From: Rhodocyclales bacterium
Lineage (GTDB): Bacteria; Pseudomonadota; Gammaproteobacteria; Burkholderiales; Rhodocyclaceae
Reading direction: 5' to 3'
Assembly: GCA_016177805.1 (NCBI GenBank)
Contig: JACOUN010000051.1
Coordinates: forward strand, 80,658-144,657
DNA: 64,000 nt
This document shows positions 9,244 through 19,433 of this stretch, piece after piece (positions within the stretch are counted from its first letter, which is position 1; each line of letters opens with the position of its first letter). The notes under the pieces were generated by a model that worked only from the letters and a program-made list of their open reading frames with translations, searched no databases and was not told the DNA's origin. The position numbers and the translations under genes were made by a program.

Positions 9244-9801
9244 TTACCGAGGGGGGGTGGAAGGGGCCGCCGCCGCGTTGCCCTTGGGCTGGATGACCGC
9301 GCGGACTCGCCCGTCGCCAGCGGGCTGGCCGTCGTGCGTGGGCAGGCTGCTGGCGGCGTAGTTTTCGGTCAACGCGTCGTACTCGATGTAGTCACCGCGC
9401 ACTTCGTCGCCGCCCGAGCTGACTCGGGCATGGTTGAGCAGTTTGGCGCGTTCGGTGCGGCTGTCGTACTCGATGCGTTCGCCTTCGCCCTCGACGTAGT
9501 CGTCTCGCCCTTCACGTTTCTGGCGAAAACTGGCCAGTTTGCTTGCGTCGCCACTGGCCACGCCGGTCTGGAAACCGTCGGCCCCCTGGGTGACGACGAG
9601 CTTGGTGCCGCGTATCACCAGCGTGCCCTGCGTCAGCACGACGTTGCCCTGGAAAGTGTGCACCTTGTTGCGTTCGTCGACGGTGACCCGGTCGGCTTCG
9701 ATGTTGACCGGCTGCTCGCGATCGGCGCGCTCGGCCAGTGCGGTGGGGGCAGCGATCGTCAGGACGGCGCTCAGCAGCGCGGAAGGCAGTAGGCGGTTCA
9801 T
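9244..9801 (-). CDS. lptA: LPS transport periplasmic protein LptA
   Basis: LptA forms the periplasmic bridge that carries LPS from LptBFGC to LptDE. A signal peptide is visible ([23 protein letters not shown], cut after ALA), followed by an OstA-type beta-jellyroll: [34 protein letters not shown] in paraphrase, with the NVVLTQG motif typical of the family. The mature protein has a low-complexity tail. ATG at 9801 overlaps the lptC stop (ATGA), so the two genes are coupled. It is 185 aa, normal size. Confidence 0.9.
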   Translation of the reverse strand: MNRLLPSALLSAVLTIAAPTALAERADREQPVNIEADRVTVDERNKVHTFQGNVVLTQGTLVIRGTKLVVTQGADGFQTGVASGDASKLASFRQKREGRDDYVEGEGERIEYDSRTERAKLLNHARVSSGGDEVRGDYIEYDALTENYAASSLPTHDGQPAGDGRVRAVIQPKGNAAAAPSTPPR

Positions 9802-10379
9802 GGTCTGGTCCGTGGTGAACGGGGCATGTGCACGTTGGCGTCGCCCAGCAACTGTATGGATTCGATCAGGTTGTCGGCTTTCATCGCGCGCGCATGCGCG
9901 ACGGTGCCGCCCTGTGTCAATACGACCGGGTCGGAGGTTTCGGCGCGCTGCTCGTCGGGCCACAGGCGCAGGGTGTCCGAGGTCAGGGTCATGGCCTGCT
10001 TGCCCTGTACCCCGTCACGAACCACCTTGACGTCACCGCTGAAGTACACCTGGCTCCCGGCGTTGATCGATTCGCCGTTCAGCGCCGTCACGTGCAGGGT
10101 GCCTCCGGGATGTTCGTAACGTATGCGCGGCTGTGCGAGTTCGCTCACGTCGTCGCGCGGGTAGTGGGTTACCTTGTCGGCATGAAGTTCATATTGGCGC
10201 GCGCCGGTTTCGTCGAAGTTCGTCAGGTGGATGCGTTCACCGATGAAATCGGGGTCGGTCCGGGTCTGGGCCGGCGGGCGCGCGTCATCGACTTCGGTAA
10301 CGCGTTCCAGCCACAGGGTTGCTCCCGCCAGCGCTGCGAGTGCGATGATGGGATAGAGGCGGTCTAGCGGCAGGTGCAT
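9798..10379 (-). CDS. lptC: LPS export protein LptC
   Basis: LptC is a bitopic inner-membrane protein that hands LPS from LptBFG to LptA. One N-terminal membrane helix (about residues 8-24, YPIIALAALAGATLWLE) precedes a periplasmic beta-jellyroll with GARQYELHADKVTHYP and YFSGDVKVVRDG. It has 193 aa, as expected. It lies between kdsC and lptA in the conserved order, with an 8-base gap from kdsC and an ATGA overlap with lptA. Confidence 0.9.
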   Translation of the reverse strand: MHLPLDRLYPIIALAALAGATLWLERVTEVDDARPPAQTRTDPDFIGERIHLTNFDETGARQYELHADKVTHYPRDDVSELAQPRIRYEHPGGTLHVTALNGESINAGSQVYFSGDVKVVRDGVQGKQAMTLTSDTLRLWPDEQRAETSDPVVLTQGGTVAHARAMKADNLIESIQLLGDANVHMPRSPRTRP

Positions 10380-10387
10380 GAGGCGCC

Positions 10388-10909
10388 TCAGCCCAGATAC
10401 GCGGCGTGCAGTGCGGCGAGCTTGCCCTGTGCGGCGAGCAGGAAGTCGCAGACTTCACGCACCGCGCCGTGCCCGGCGGGGCGGCGGGTGACGTAGCCGA
10501 CGTGTTGCTTGACCAGATCGTGGCCGTCGCAGGGGGTGGCGGAGAAACCGCACGCTCTCAGTATGGGCAGGTCGACGACGTCGTCACCCATGTAGCCGGC
10601 CTGTTCGGCTTGCAACTGGCGCTGTTCGAGCAAGCCGCGCAGGCAGGCGCGTTTGTCTTCGACCCCCATGTGCAGTTCGGCGATGCCCAGTGCCGCGGCG
10701 CGCACTTCCAGCGCGCGGGAGCTGCGTCCGCTGATGATCGCGACTTCGATACCGGCGTGCTGGAGCATTTTCAGGCCGTGCCCGTCCAGGCTGGAGAAGA
10801 CCTTGAATTCCTCACCGTTGGGGGTGAAATAGAGGCTGCCGTCGGTCATCACGCCATCCACGTCGAAACCCATCAGGCGCACCCTGGCGGCGGTTGTTTG
10901 CGCATCCAT
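10388..10909 (-). CDS. kdsC: 3-deoxy-D-manno-octulosonate 8-phosphate phosphatase KdsC
   Basis: KdsC releases phosphate from KDO-8-phosphate in CMP-KDO synthesis for LPS. It is a tetrameric HAD phosphatase with a minimal cap: DVDGVMTDG (nucleophile, residues 16-24), ISGRSS (motif II), and the late GYMGDDVVDLPIL (motif III/IV). At 173 aa it matches the family. The stop of kdsD and the ATG of kdsC share a base at 10909, so translation is coupled. The neighbouring kdsD supplies the pathway's first intermediate. Confidence 0.94.
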   Translation of the reverse strand: MDAQTTAARVRLMGFDVDGVMTDGSLYFTPNGEEFKVFSSLDGHGLKMLQHAGIEVAIISGRSSRALEVRAAALGIAELHMGVEDKRACLRGLLEQRQLQAEQAGYMGDDVVDLPILRACGFSATPCDGHDLVKQHVGYVTRRPAGHGAVREVCDFLLAAQGKLAALHAAYLG

Positions 10910-11904
10910 CAGATGACCTTGGCCTGCATGAGATCGTGGGTATTGAGCGCTCCGACGAGGATGCCGGCGTCGTCAACCACCAGCAACTGGTTGATGAGCA
11001 GCCGCTCCATCAGTTCGACCGCTTCAACCGCCAGCGCGTCTGGTCCTATGCTGCGCGGGGCGCGCGTCATGACTTCGCCCACCGTCGCGGCACGTACGTC
11101 GACGCCGCGTTCCAGCGCCCGGCGCAGATCGCCGTCAGTGAAAATTCCGATCAGGTGGCCGCCATCATCGGTGACGGCGGTCATGCCGAGCCCGCCGCGC
11201 GTCATGGCGAGCAGGGCGTCGGTCATGGGAGTGCTCTCGGCCATGCACGGTACGCGTTGCGCCGCGCGCATCACGTCACGTACGTGGGTGAGCAGGCGTC
11301 GTCCGAGCGCGCCGCCAGGGTGGGCACGGGCAAAATCGTCGGTGCTGAAGCCGCGCGCATCGAGCAGCGCGATGGCGAGCGCATCGCCCAATGCGAGCGC
11401 TGCGGTGGTGCTGGCGGTGGGCGCGAGGTTGAGCGGGCAGGCTTCTTCGCGCACGGTGGCGTCGAGGTGGATGTCGGCTTCGCGTGCGAGCGGTGAGCCG
11501 TTGCGCCCGGTGATGGCGATGAGGCTGGCGCCCTGGCGTTTGACCAGCGGGACGATGGTGAGCAGCTCTTCGCTCGCGCCCGAGTTCGACAGCGCGATGA
11601 CCACGTCTTCGGCGGTGATCATGCCCAGATCGCCGTGCGCCGCTTCTGCCGCATGCACGAAGTAGGCGGGGGTGCCAGTGCTCGCCAGGGTGGCGGCGAT
11701 CTTGCGCGCGATGTGCCCGGATTTGCCGATGCCGGTAACGATCACGCGCCCGTGCCGCTGCAGGATGAGGTCGATCGCGCGTTCGAATTCGGGCCCGATG
11801 CGGTCGCCGAGTGCCGCCACCGCGTCCGCTTCTATGCGCAGCACGCGACGTGCCATCTCGATTGCCCCGCTGGACGCGGGAGATGTCTGCAAATTGGGTG
11901 TCAT
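10909..11904 (-). CDS. kdsD: Arabinose-5-phosphate isomerase KdsD
   Basis: KdsD converts ribulose-5-phosphate to arabinose-5-phosphate, the first step of KDO synthesis. An N-terminal SIS domain (about residues 45-180, with GIGKSGHIARKIAATLASTGTPA and SNSGASEELL) is followed by two CBS domains (about 212-331). It has 331 aa, normal for the family. It heads the minus-strand kdsD-kdsC-lptC-lptA operon. A TATACT -10-like hexamer occurs at 11967-11972 (minus strand) in the divergent region shared with mlaF, but without a convincing -35. Confidence 0.94.
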   Translation of the reverse strand: MTPNLQTSPASSGAIEMARRVLRIEADAVAALGDRIGPEFERAIDLILQRHGRVIVTGIGKSGHIARKIAATLASTGTPAYFVHAAEAAHGDLGMITAEDVVIALSNSGASEELLTIVPLVKRQGASLIAITGRNGSPLAREADIHLDATVREEACPLNLAPTASTTAALALGDALAIALLDARGFSTDDFARAHPGGALGRRLLTHVRDVMRAAQRVPCMAESTPMTDALLAMTRGGLGMTAVTDDGGHLIGIFTDGDLRRALERGVDVRAATVGEVMTRAPRSIGPDALAVEAVELMERLLINQLLVVDDAGILVGALNTHDLMQAKVI

Positions 11905-12133
11905 GGGTGCCGTGAGGTGCTGTTTGCGCGCAGCGCAAGCCTGTCCAGCCGGTCAGGCATCGCAAAAGTATAGCAGAGCGTCGCAAGTCCGCACTCCGAT
12001 ACACTTTCGCGTTTGACCACTCCGGAACGGGCCGCTAGTGTCGCACTGATTTTCTCGGGTATATCCGCCCCAGGTCTGGCGGGCTGCTAGAATATGCGGT
12101 TTTATTGATACGAACTGGCAAGGATCAGGGCCT

Positions 12134-12943
12134 GTGTCTGATACTACTCTCGTGACGCTACGTGACGTGCGCTTCGCTTATGGCGAGCGCGAAATCCTGC
12201 AGGGCGTGAACCTGTCGGTGCGTCGTGGACAGGTGGTCGCGATCATGGGCGGTAGCGGATGCGGCAAGACGACCTTGCTGCGTCTGGTGGGGGGGCAGTT
12301 GCGTGCGTCATCGGGCAGCGTGTCGGTCGGGGGGCGCAATCTGGCGCATCTGTCTCACGCCGAGCTGTACGCGTTGCGCCGTCGCATGGGCATGCTGTTC
12401 CAGTTCGGGGCGCTGTTCACCGATCTGTCGGCGTTCGACAACGTCGCGTTTCCGCTGCGCGAGCACACCGATCTGCCGTCCGAACTGGTGCACGATCTGG
12501 TGCTGATGAAGCTCAATGCGGTCGGTCTGCGCGGGGCCGAGCATCTGAAGCCCGCCGAGCTGTCCGGCGGCATGGCGCGCCGCGTCGCGCTGGCGCGGGC
12601 GGTGGCGCTGGACCCGATGCTGATCATGTACGACGAACCTTTCGCCGGCCTGGACCCGATCTCGCTGGGCATCATCGGGCAACTCATCCGACGCCTCAAC
12701 GATGCGCTCGGCGCCAGTTCCATCATCGTGACCCACGACGTGCATGAGTCGCTTGATATCGTCGATTACGTGTACTTCGTGTCGAATGGCCGTATCGTTG
12801 CCGAGGGTACGCCGGACGAAATCCGGGTGTCTACCGATCCGTTCGTCCATCAGTTCGTGCATGCCGAAGCCGATGGTCCAGTGCCGTTTCACTACCCCGC
12901 ACCGCCGTTTGCCGAGCGCTTGTTCGGGCAGGGGGTGGCGTGA
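12134..12943 (+). CDS. mlaF: Phospholipid ABC transporter ATP-binding protein MlaF
   Basis: MlaF is the ATPase of the Mla system that moves phospholipids between the outer and inner membranes. It shows Walker A GGSGCGKTT, signature LSGGMARR and Walker B LIMYDEPFAGLDP, with the D-loop and a His switch in VTHD. The 269-aa length and the C-terminal extension fit MlaF. The start is GTG at 12134, with a modest upstream AAGGATCAGGG. It opens the plus-strand mlaFED-A-C-B cluster, divergent from kdsD, and its stop overlaps the GTG of mlaE. Confidence 0.93.
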   Translation: MSDTTLVTLRDVRFAYGEREILQGVNLSVRRGQVVAIMGGSGCGKTTLLRLVGGQLRASSGSVSVGGRNLAHLSHAELYALRRRMGMLFQFGALFTDLSAFDNVAFPLREHTDLPSELVHDLVLMKLNAVGLRGAEHLKPAELSGGMARRVALARAVALDPMLIMYDEPFAGLDPISLGIIGQLIRRLNDALGASSIIVTHDVHESLDIVDYVYFVSNGRIVAEGTPDEIRVSTDPFVHQFVHAEADGPVPFHYPAPPFAERLFGQGVA

Positions 12944-13734
12944 GCGGGGCGGTGGTGTTGTTGCGCCGGGTCGGTAGCGTGGTCAATGCAGGGGTGGCGC
13001 GCCTGGGCTTCGCGGCGCGATTCTTCCTGCTGCTGCTGCGCTATTCCGGGCAGTCGCTGTTGCGGGTGCATCTGACCATGCGCGAGATCTATTTCAGCGG
13101 GGTGTTGTCGCTGCTCATCATCATCGTGTCGGGTTTGTTCGTCGGCATGGTGCTGGGTTTGCAGGGTTACGAAACCTTGCAGCGGTTTGGCTCGGGAGAC
13201 GCGCTGGGGGTGCTGGTGGCGCTGTCGCTGACGCGTGAGCTGGGGCCCGTGGTGGCCGGCTTGTTGTTTGCCAGCCGCGCGGGTTCGGCGGTGACTGCCG
13301 AGATCGGCCTGATGAAAACCACCGAGCAGCTCAAGGCCATGGACATGATGGCGGTCAATCCGCTGGCGCGGGTCGTGGCGCCGAGGTTCTGGGGCGGTGT
13401 TGTTTCCATGCCGCTGCTGGCCGCGATTTTCTCCGCGATGGGGGTGTTCGGCGGCTGGCTGATCGGGGTGGTGTTCATCGGTGTGGACGAAGGTGCGTTC
13501 TGGTCGCAGATGCAGGCTGCGGTGGATTTTCGCGAAGACATCGTCAATGGCGTTATCAAGAGTTTCGTATTCGGCGTGGCGGTGGCATTGATCGCGGTAT
13601 TCGAAGGCTATGACTGCGAGCCGACCGCCGAGGGCGTGTCGCGCGCCATCACGCGCACGGTGGTGAGTTCCGCCCTGGCGATACTGGCGCTGGACTTCGT
13701 GCTGACTTCTTTCATGTTTCGGGGTGTGTCATGA
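12940..13734 (+). CDS. mlaE: Phospholipid ABC transporter permease MlaE
   Basis: MlaE is the inner-membrane permease of the Mla phospholipid transporter. It has multiple hydrophobic helices and the conserved MlaE features REIYFSGVLSLLIII, GLFVGMVLGLQGYETLQRFG and SLTRELGPVVAGLLFASRAGSAVTAEIG. At 264 aa it has the typical size. GTG at 12940 overlaps the mlaF stop (GTGA), and its own stop overlaps mlaD (ATGA), so MlaF, E and D are translationally coupled in the order of the complex. Confidence 0.94.
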   Translation: MSGAVVLLRRVGSVVNAGVARLGFAARFFLLLLRYSGQSLLRVHLTMREIYFSGVLSLLIIIVSGLFVGMVLGLQGYETLQRFGSGDALGVLVALSLTRELGPVVAGLLFASRAGSAVTAEIGLMKTTEQLKAMDMMAVNPLARVVAPRFWGGVVSMPLLAAIFSAMGVFGGWLIGVVFIGVDEGAFWSQMQAAVDFREDIVNGVIKSFVFGVAVALIAVFEGYDCEPTAEGVSRAITRTVVSSALAILALDFVLTSFMFRGVS

Positions 13735-14195
13735 GCCGTTCCGCGCTCGATCTGTGGGTGGGATTCTTCGTTGTGCTCGGCATGGCCGCGTTGCTGTTTC
13801 TCGCGCTCAGGGTCGGGAACCTCGCCAGCGCCAATCTATCTGAGGCTTATACCGTAAAGGCCAGATTCGACAACATCGGTGGTCTCAAGGTGAGGGCGCC
13901 GGTGAAGAGCGCGGGCGTGGTGGTTGGGCGGGTCGCGGACATTAGTTTCGACACCCAAAGCTACCGCGCCGAAGTCGTGCTCACGATCGCGACCCGCTAC
14001 GCGTTTCCGCGCGATACGAGCGCTTCGATATTGACTTCCGGGTTGCTGGGCGAGCAGTACGTTGGTCTGGATCCCGGCGCTGACGTCGATATGCTCAAAC
14101 CGAATGATGTTCTACAGATCACGCAGTCGGCGGTCGTGCTGGAAAAGCTGATAGGCCAGTTCCTGTTCGACAAGGCCAGTGCCCCGGCAAACTGA
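13731..14195 (+). CDS. mlaD: Phospholipid ABC transporter substrate-binding protein MlaD
   Basis: MlaD is the MCE-domain protein that forms the periplasmic hexameric ring on MlaFE. One N-terminal membrane anchor (about residues 8-28, LWVGFFVVLGMAALLFLAL) precedes a single MCE domain with FDNIGGLKVRAPVKSAGVVVGRV and SILTSGLLGEQYVGLDPG. It has 154 aa, normal for betaproteobacteria. One base after its stop begins a foldback repeat (14197-14336) that separates mlaD from mlaA. Confidence 0.94.
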   Translation: MSRSALDLWVGFFVVLGMAALLFLALRVGNLASANLSEAYTVKARFDNIGGLKVRAPVKSAGVVVGRVADISFDTQSYRAEVVLTIATRYAFPRDTSASILTSGLLGEQYVGLDPGADVDMLKPNDVLQITQSAVVLEKLIGQFLFDKASAPAN

Positions 14196-14196
14196 C

Positions 14197-14336
14197 AGCT
14201 TGTGAAGAAATCGTAGCGAGCAGGGCCGAGTGCAAGGTGCGAGCGAGCGAACTACGAGACATATCACATGGATAGGCGAGGAGTGAGCGAATGAGCAACG
14301 CAGCAATCGGCCCGCGCAGTAGATTTATTTTCAAGC
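14197..14336. mobile_element. Foldback repeat element (imperfect inverted repeat) between mlaD and mlaA
   Basis: About 37 bases from 14197 (AGCTTG, AAATC, TA, GGGCCGA, TGC as matching blocks) are reverse-complemented near 14300-14336, with a few mismatches and one-base gaps. The whole spacer can therefore fold back on itself. It contains no open reading frame. An internal block, GAATGAGCAACGC at 14288-14300, recurs in the second foldback element at 42352-42520 (opposite orientation). I read this as a small non-autonomous, MITE-like or REP-like repeat. The boundaries are approximate and no target duplication is clear. Confidence 0.55.
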
Positions 14337-14371
14337 TCTGAGAGTAACCAATCAATAACAAGAGAATGCTC

Positions 14372-15142
14372 ATGAAATCCGAAATGTCCGGAGCACGAGT
14401 CGGTGTATTTGCCCTGGCCTGCGTCATGCTGATAGCGAGCGGCTGTGCATCCCGTCCCGCCAATCCCGACGATCCGCTCGAAAGCTACAACCGGGCCGTG
14501 TTCAGCTTCAACGAAGGGGCCGACCGGGCGGTGATCCGGCCGATGGCGCGCGTCTATGACGCGGTTACGCCCAAGCCGGTGCAGACCGGGGTCGGTAATT
14601 TCTTTTCCAACCTCGGCGATATCTGGATAGGACTGAACAATGTCCTGCAGGGCAAGGTTGCCGATGGATTGTCGGACTGGATGCGCTTTGCCGTGAACAC
14701 GACCCTGGGGGTGGCCGGTCTGCTCGATGTGGCCTCCGAGATGAAGCTGCCCAAGCATGATGAAGACCTGGGGCAGACGCTGGGCACGTGGGGGTTCGGC
14801 GAGGGCGCGTATTTCGTGGTGCCGCTGATGGGGCCGCGCACGGTGCGCGATACGCTGGCGCTGCCGCTGGACCTGAAGGGCGACAATGTGTGGACCATCG
14901 ATCATGTCAGTACGCGCAACGTGCTTACCGGCGTCAGGTTCGTGCATCAGCGCGCGCGCCTCTTGAGTGTCGAGCGTACGCTGGATGAGGGGGCGCTGGA
15001 CAAGTACGCGTTTACGCGCGACTTCTATCTCCAGCAGCGTCGCTACAAGGTGCACGACGGCAACGTACCGGTAGAGTACGAGGACTATGACGCCCTACCC
15101 GAAAATGGCTCCACCAAAGATGGCGAAGCCGTGCCGCAATAA
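14372..15142 (+). CDS. mlaA: MlaA (VacJ) outer-membrane lipoprotein
   Basis: MlaA sits in the outer membrane with porins and removes mislocalised phospholipids from the outer leaflet, passing them to MlaC. A lipoprotein signal peptide ends in the lipobox LIASGC. The mature part has the family core DPLESYNRAVFSFNE, VGNFFSNLGDIWIGLNNVLQGK and the PLMGPRTVRD region. ATG at 14372 is favoured over 14366 because of the spacing from an AAGAGA; both give the same mature protein. It is 256 aa. In this cluster mlaA is inserted between mlaD and mlaC, as in many betaproteobacteria. Confidence 0.93.
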   Translation: MKSEMSGARVGVFALACVMLIASGCASRPANPDDPLESYNRAVFSFNEGADRAVIRPMARVYDAVTPKPVQTGVGNFFSNLGDIWIGLNNVLQGKVADGLSDWMRFAVNTTLGVAGLLDVASEMKLPKHDEDLGQTLGTWGFGEGAYFVVPLMGPRTVRDTLALPLDLKGDNVWTIDHVSTRNVLTGVRFVHQRARLLSVERTLDEGALDKYAFTRDFYLQQRRYKVHDGNVPVEYEDYDALPENGSTKDGEAVPQ

Positions 15143-15152
15143 GCGGAGATGG

Positions 15153-15170
15153 GGCGACGCGTGCGTCGCC
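15153..15170. other. Hairpin in the mlaA-mlaC spacer
   Basis: GGCGACGC (15153-15160) and GCGTCGCC (15163-15170) form a perfect 8-bp stem with a tiny loop, 10 bases after the mlaA stop. No T-run follows, so full termination is unlikely. It may adjust mRNA stability or partial read-through. Confidence 0.4.
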
Positions 15171-15217
15171 TGATTCCGGGCAGTTGATATACCCCTGAAC
15201 AAATAACAGAGAACAAC

Positions 15218-15844
15218 ATGAAATCCCTGACAACCGTATTTATCCTGGCGCTGTCGTTTTTGCTCTCGCCGGCGGCGACGGCCGCGACCGGTCCCGACGA
15301 ACTGGTGCGCAAGCTCTCCAACGAGGTGCTTGACATCATACGTACCGAGAAGGCCAAGCCTACCGAAGATGCCAAGCGTCTTGTGGCTCAGGTTGAAGCC
15401 GCAGTGTCGCCGCATTTCGATTTTCGCCGCATGACCATGCTCGCGGTGGGGCGCGATTGGCGCCAGGCCACGCCGGAACAGCAGCAGCGGCTGGTGGACA
15501 GTTTCTACCGGATGCTGGTGCGCACTTACTCCAATGCGCTGACCCAGTATCGCAACCAGACGGTCGCGTTCAAGCCGGCGCGATTCTCGCCGGAGGACAC
15601 GGTGGTGCACGTGCAGACCGAAATCCGGCAGTCCGGAACGCAACCGATCAACGTTGACTACGTGCTGCAGAAATCCGACAGCGGCTGGCGCATATTCGAT
15701 GTGGTGGTCGCGGGCGTGAGTCTGGTGACCAACTATCGCGGCAGCTTCGCGCAGGAAATCCGGGCCGGCGGCATCGAGGGGCTGATCCGTGCTCTGGAGG
15801 CACGCGAGCGCGAGATCGTGCAAGGCTCGTCTGGACAGAGTTGA
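15218..15844 (+). CDS. mlaC: MlaC periplasmic phospholipid-binding protein
   Basis: MlaC shuttles phospholipids across the periplasm between MlaA and MlaFEDB. A Sec signal peptide (MKSLTTVFILALSFLLSPAATA) precedes the family fold with VSPHFDFRRMTMLAVGRDWRQATPEQQQ near residues 64-90 and FRMLVRTYSNAL-like sequence after it. It has 208 aa, typical. Its stop is six bases before the mlaB ATG. Confidence 0.93.
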   Translation: MKSLTTVFILALSFLLSPAATAATGPDELVRKLSNEVLDIIRTEKAKPTEDAKRLVAQVEAAVSPHFDFRRMTMLAVGRDWRQATPEQQQRLVDSFYRMLVRTYSNALTQYRNQTVAFKPARFSPEDTVVHVQTEIRQSGTQPINVDYVLQKSDSGWRIFDVVVAGVSLVTNYRGSFAQEIRAGGIEGLIRALEAREREIVQGSSGQS

Positions 15845-15849
15845 ACAGC

Positions 15850-16143
15850 ATGGACAAGGCTGCGACGTTGACGCTTGAAGGCCCGCTGACCATGACCACG
15901 GCCCGCCGGCATCTGGACGACGGGCGCGTGCTGGCGGCGGCGGGCGATTTGCGGGTGGATTGTTCCGCGCTTACCGAATCCGATTCCGCGACGCTGGCCT
16001 TGCTCTTCGATTGGTTGCGCGTTGCGCGGCGCGCTGGGCATCGGCTGGAAGTGCGCGGGCTGGCGGAGGGCCTGCGCAGCCTCGCCGAGCTGTACGGCGT
16101 GGCCGATCTGCTGCCAATGCAAGACGGCGGGCCGCACTCCTGA
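15850..16143 (+). CDS. mlaB: STAS-domain protein MlaB
   Basis: This is a small cytoplasmic STAS protein that binds MlaF and supports assembly and activity of the Mla transporter. It is 97 aa from ATG at 15850, with the STAS core VDCSALTESDSATLALLFDWLRVARRAGHRLEVRGL, including the SDSA block near the usual Ser/Thr. It lies last among the mla genes and its stop overlaps the next start (TGATG). A TTG at 15841 could extend it by three codons. Confidence 0.85.
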   Translation: MDKAATLTLEGPLTMTTARRHLDDGRVLAAAGDLRVDCSALTESDSATLALLFDWLRVARRAGHRLEVRGLAEGLRSLAELYGVADLLPMQDGGPHS

Positions 16144-17039
16144 TGGCGGTAGCGGCAATTCGGGTCGACCAGGTCACCAAGCACTACGGCACATTGCGCG
16201 CGCTCGCCGGGGTCAGCCTAGAGGTGGCGCAGGGCGAGTTTTTCGGCCTGCTCGGCCCCAACGGCGCGGGCAAGACCACCCTGATCTCGGCGCTGGCGGG
16301 GCTGGTGCGCCCGACTTCGGGCACCCTGGAGGTGATGGGGTATGACGTTGTTGGAGACTACCGCAACGCCAGGCAACACATCGGTGTGGTGCCGCAGGAA
16401 CTGGTGTTCGATCCGTTCTTCTCGGTGCGCGAGTTGTTGCGCATCCAGTCCGGCTATTTCGGCGTGCGGCGCAACGATGACTGGATAGACGAGATCCTGT
16501 GCAATCTGGACCTGCTGCCCAAGGCCAACGCCAACATGCGCACCCTGTCGGGAGGCATGAAGCGGCGCGTGCTGGTGGCGCAGGCGCTGGTGCATCGGCC
16601 GCCGGTGATCGTGCTCGATGAGCCGACTGCCGGGGTGGACGTGGAGCTGCGCCAAGGCTTGTGGCGGTTCATCCGCAAGTTGAACCGCGACGGCCACACC
16701 GTCGTGCTGACCACGCACTATCTGGAGGAGGCCGAGGCCTTGTGCGGGCGCATCGCGATGCTCAAGTCCGGCCGCGTGGTGGCGCTGGACAGTACCCAGG
16801 CGCTACTCAGACAGTTCGCCACCCATACGCTGCGGGTGCGCCTGCAGAATCCCGAAATCGGCTGTACCCTCGGCGGCAACCCCGACGTCGACGGGTGGGT
16901 GGATTTCGCCTTCGATGTCTATGCCGATGTCGAACCCCTGCTCGGGCGCTTGCGCGAGGCGGGCGCGGGGGTGGATGAGATACAGTTGGGCGAGCCGGAT
17001 CTGGAGCGGGTTTTCGTGGATGTGATGAATCGTGCCTGA
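16143..17039 (+). CDS. ABC-2 type exporter ATP-binding protein (YadG-like)
   Basis: This is the ATPase of a two-gene ABC-2 exporter. The motifs are Walker A GPNGAGKTT, signature LSGGMKRR, Walker B VIVLDEPTAGVD and the TTHYLEEAE switch region. It has 298 aa, with a C-terminal regulatory extension after residue 220. TGATG coupling to mlaB and an 8-base overlap with the permease gene place it in the mla-ibaG-murA operon. Its substrate is unknown; the YadGH family name rests on overall similarity. Because of its position, a link to envelope biogenesis is plausible. Confidence 0.88.
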   Translation: MAVAAIRVDQVTKHYGTLRALAGVSLEVAQGEFFGLLGPNGAGKTTLISALAGLVRPTSGTLEVMGYDVVGDYRNARQHIGVVPQELVFDPFFSVRELLRIQSGYFGVRRNDDWIDEILCNLDLLPKANANMRTLSGGMKRRVLVAQALVHRPPVIVLDEPTAGVDVELRQGLWRFIRKLNRDGHTVVLTTHYLEEAEALCGRIAMLKSGRVVALDSTQALLRQFATHTLRVRLQNPEIGCTLGGNPDVDGWVDFAFDVYADVEPLLGRLREAGAGVDEIQLGEPDLERVFVDVMNRA

Positions 17040-17823
17040 TCCCGGACCGCGCGCGCGCGCGTCGTCATGGGTGGGGTTTCGCACCCTGCTGGGCAAGGAA
17101 GTCTTGCGCTTCTGGAAAGTGGCGTTCCAGACCATACTCGCGCCGGTGCTCAATGCGCTGTTGTTCCTGCTGATCTTTTCCCATGTGCTGGACCGGCACG
17201 TCACGATGTATGGCGATATCGCCTATACCGCCTTTCTGGTTCCGGGTCTGGTCATGATGTCGCTGTTGCAGAACGCATTCGCCAACAGTTCGTCGTCGCT
17301 GATCCAGAGCAAGATCACCGGCAACATCATCTTTGTGCTGCTGCCGCCGATCGCGTATCACGAGCTGTACGCGGCCTACGTCATCGCATCGGTGTTGCGC
17401 GCGCTGATGGTCGGGCTGGGGGTGCTGGTGGTGTCGCTGCCGTTCGTGGACGTCAGCTTTGCCGCGCCCGGCTGGATAGTCGCGTTCGCGCTGATCGGCG
17501 GCGCCACCCTGGGCACGCTGGGGATGATTGCCGGCATCTGGGCCGACAAGTTCGACCAGCTTTCGGCCTTCCAGAACTTCCTGATCATGCCGCTGACGAT
17601 GCTGTCCGGGGTGTTTTTCTCGATACACTCCCTGCCTGACATCTGGCAGGAAGTTTTGCGCATCAACCCGTTCTTCTTCATGATTGACGGTTTCCGCTAC
17701 GGTTTCTTCGGCCAGTCCGACGTCAATCCGTGGTTGAGCCTGGGCGTGGCGGGTGTTTTCTTTTTGTTCCTTGCGGCTTTGACGCTGGTGATGTTGGCCA
17801 GGGGCTACAAGTTGCGTTCCTGA
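17032..17823 (+). CDS. ABC-2 type exporter permease (YadH-like)
   Basis: This is an ABC-2 membrane permease with about six transmembrane helices. The family features are FWKVAFQTILAPVLNALLFLLIF, the VPGLVMMSLLQNAF segment and the MPLTMLSGVFFSIHSLP block. It has 263 aa. The start is GTG at 17032, inside the 3' end of the ATPase gene, as usual for such pairs. The cargo is not known. Confidence 0.88.
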   Translation: MPDPGPRARASSWVGFRTLLGKEVLRFWKVAFQTILAPVLNALLFLLIFSHVLDRHVTMYGDIAYTAFLVPGLVMMSLLQNAFANSSSSLIQSKITGNIIFVLLPPIAYHELYAAYVIASVLRALMVGLGVLVVSLPFVDVSFAAPGWIVAFALIGGATLGTLGMIAGIWADKFDQLSAFQNFLIMPLTMLSGVFFSIHSLPDIWQEVLRINPFFFMIDGFRYGFFGQSDVNPWLSLGVAGVFFLFLAALTLVMLARGYKLRS

Positions 17824-17833
17824 GGTGGTGACC

Positions 17834-19350
<1,517 letters not shown>

Positions 19351-19433
19351 CACAGCGTCATCCCACCCGGCCGGGCCTACCGGCGGCGTGCCGGGTTACA
19401 ATCGCACGATTCCATTTTTCAAGGCATCGCCCC

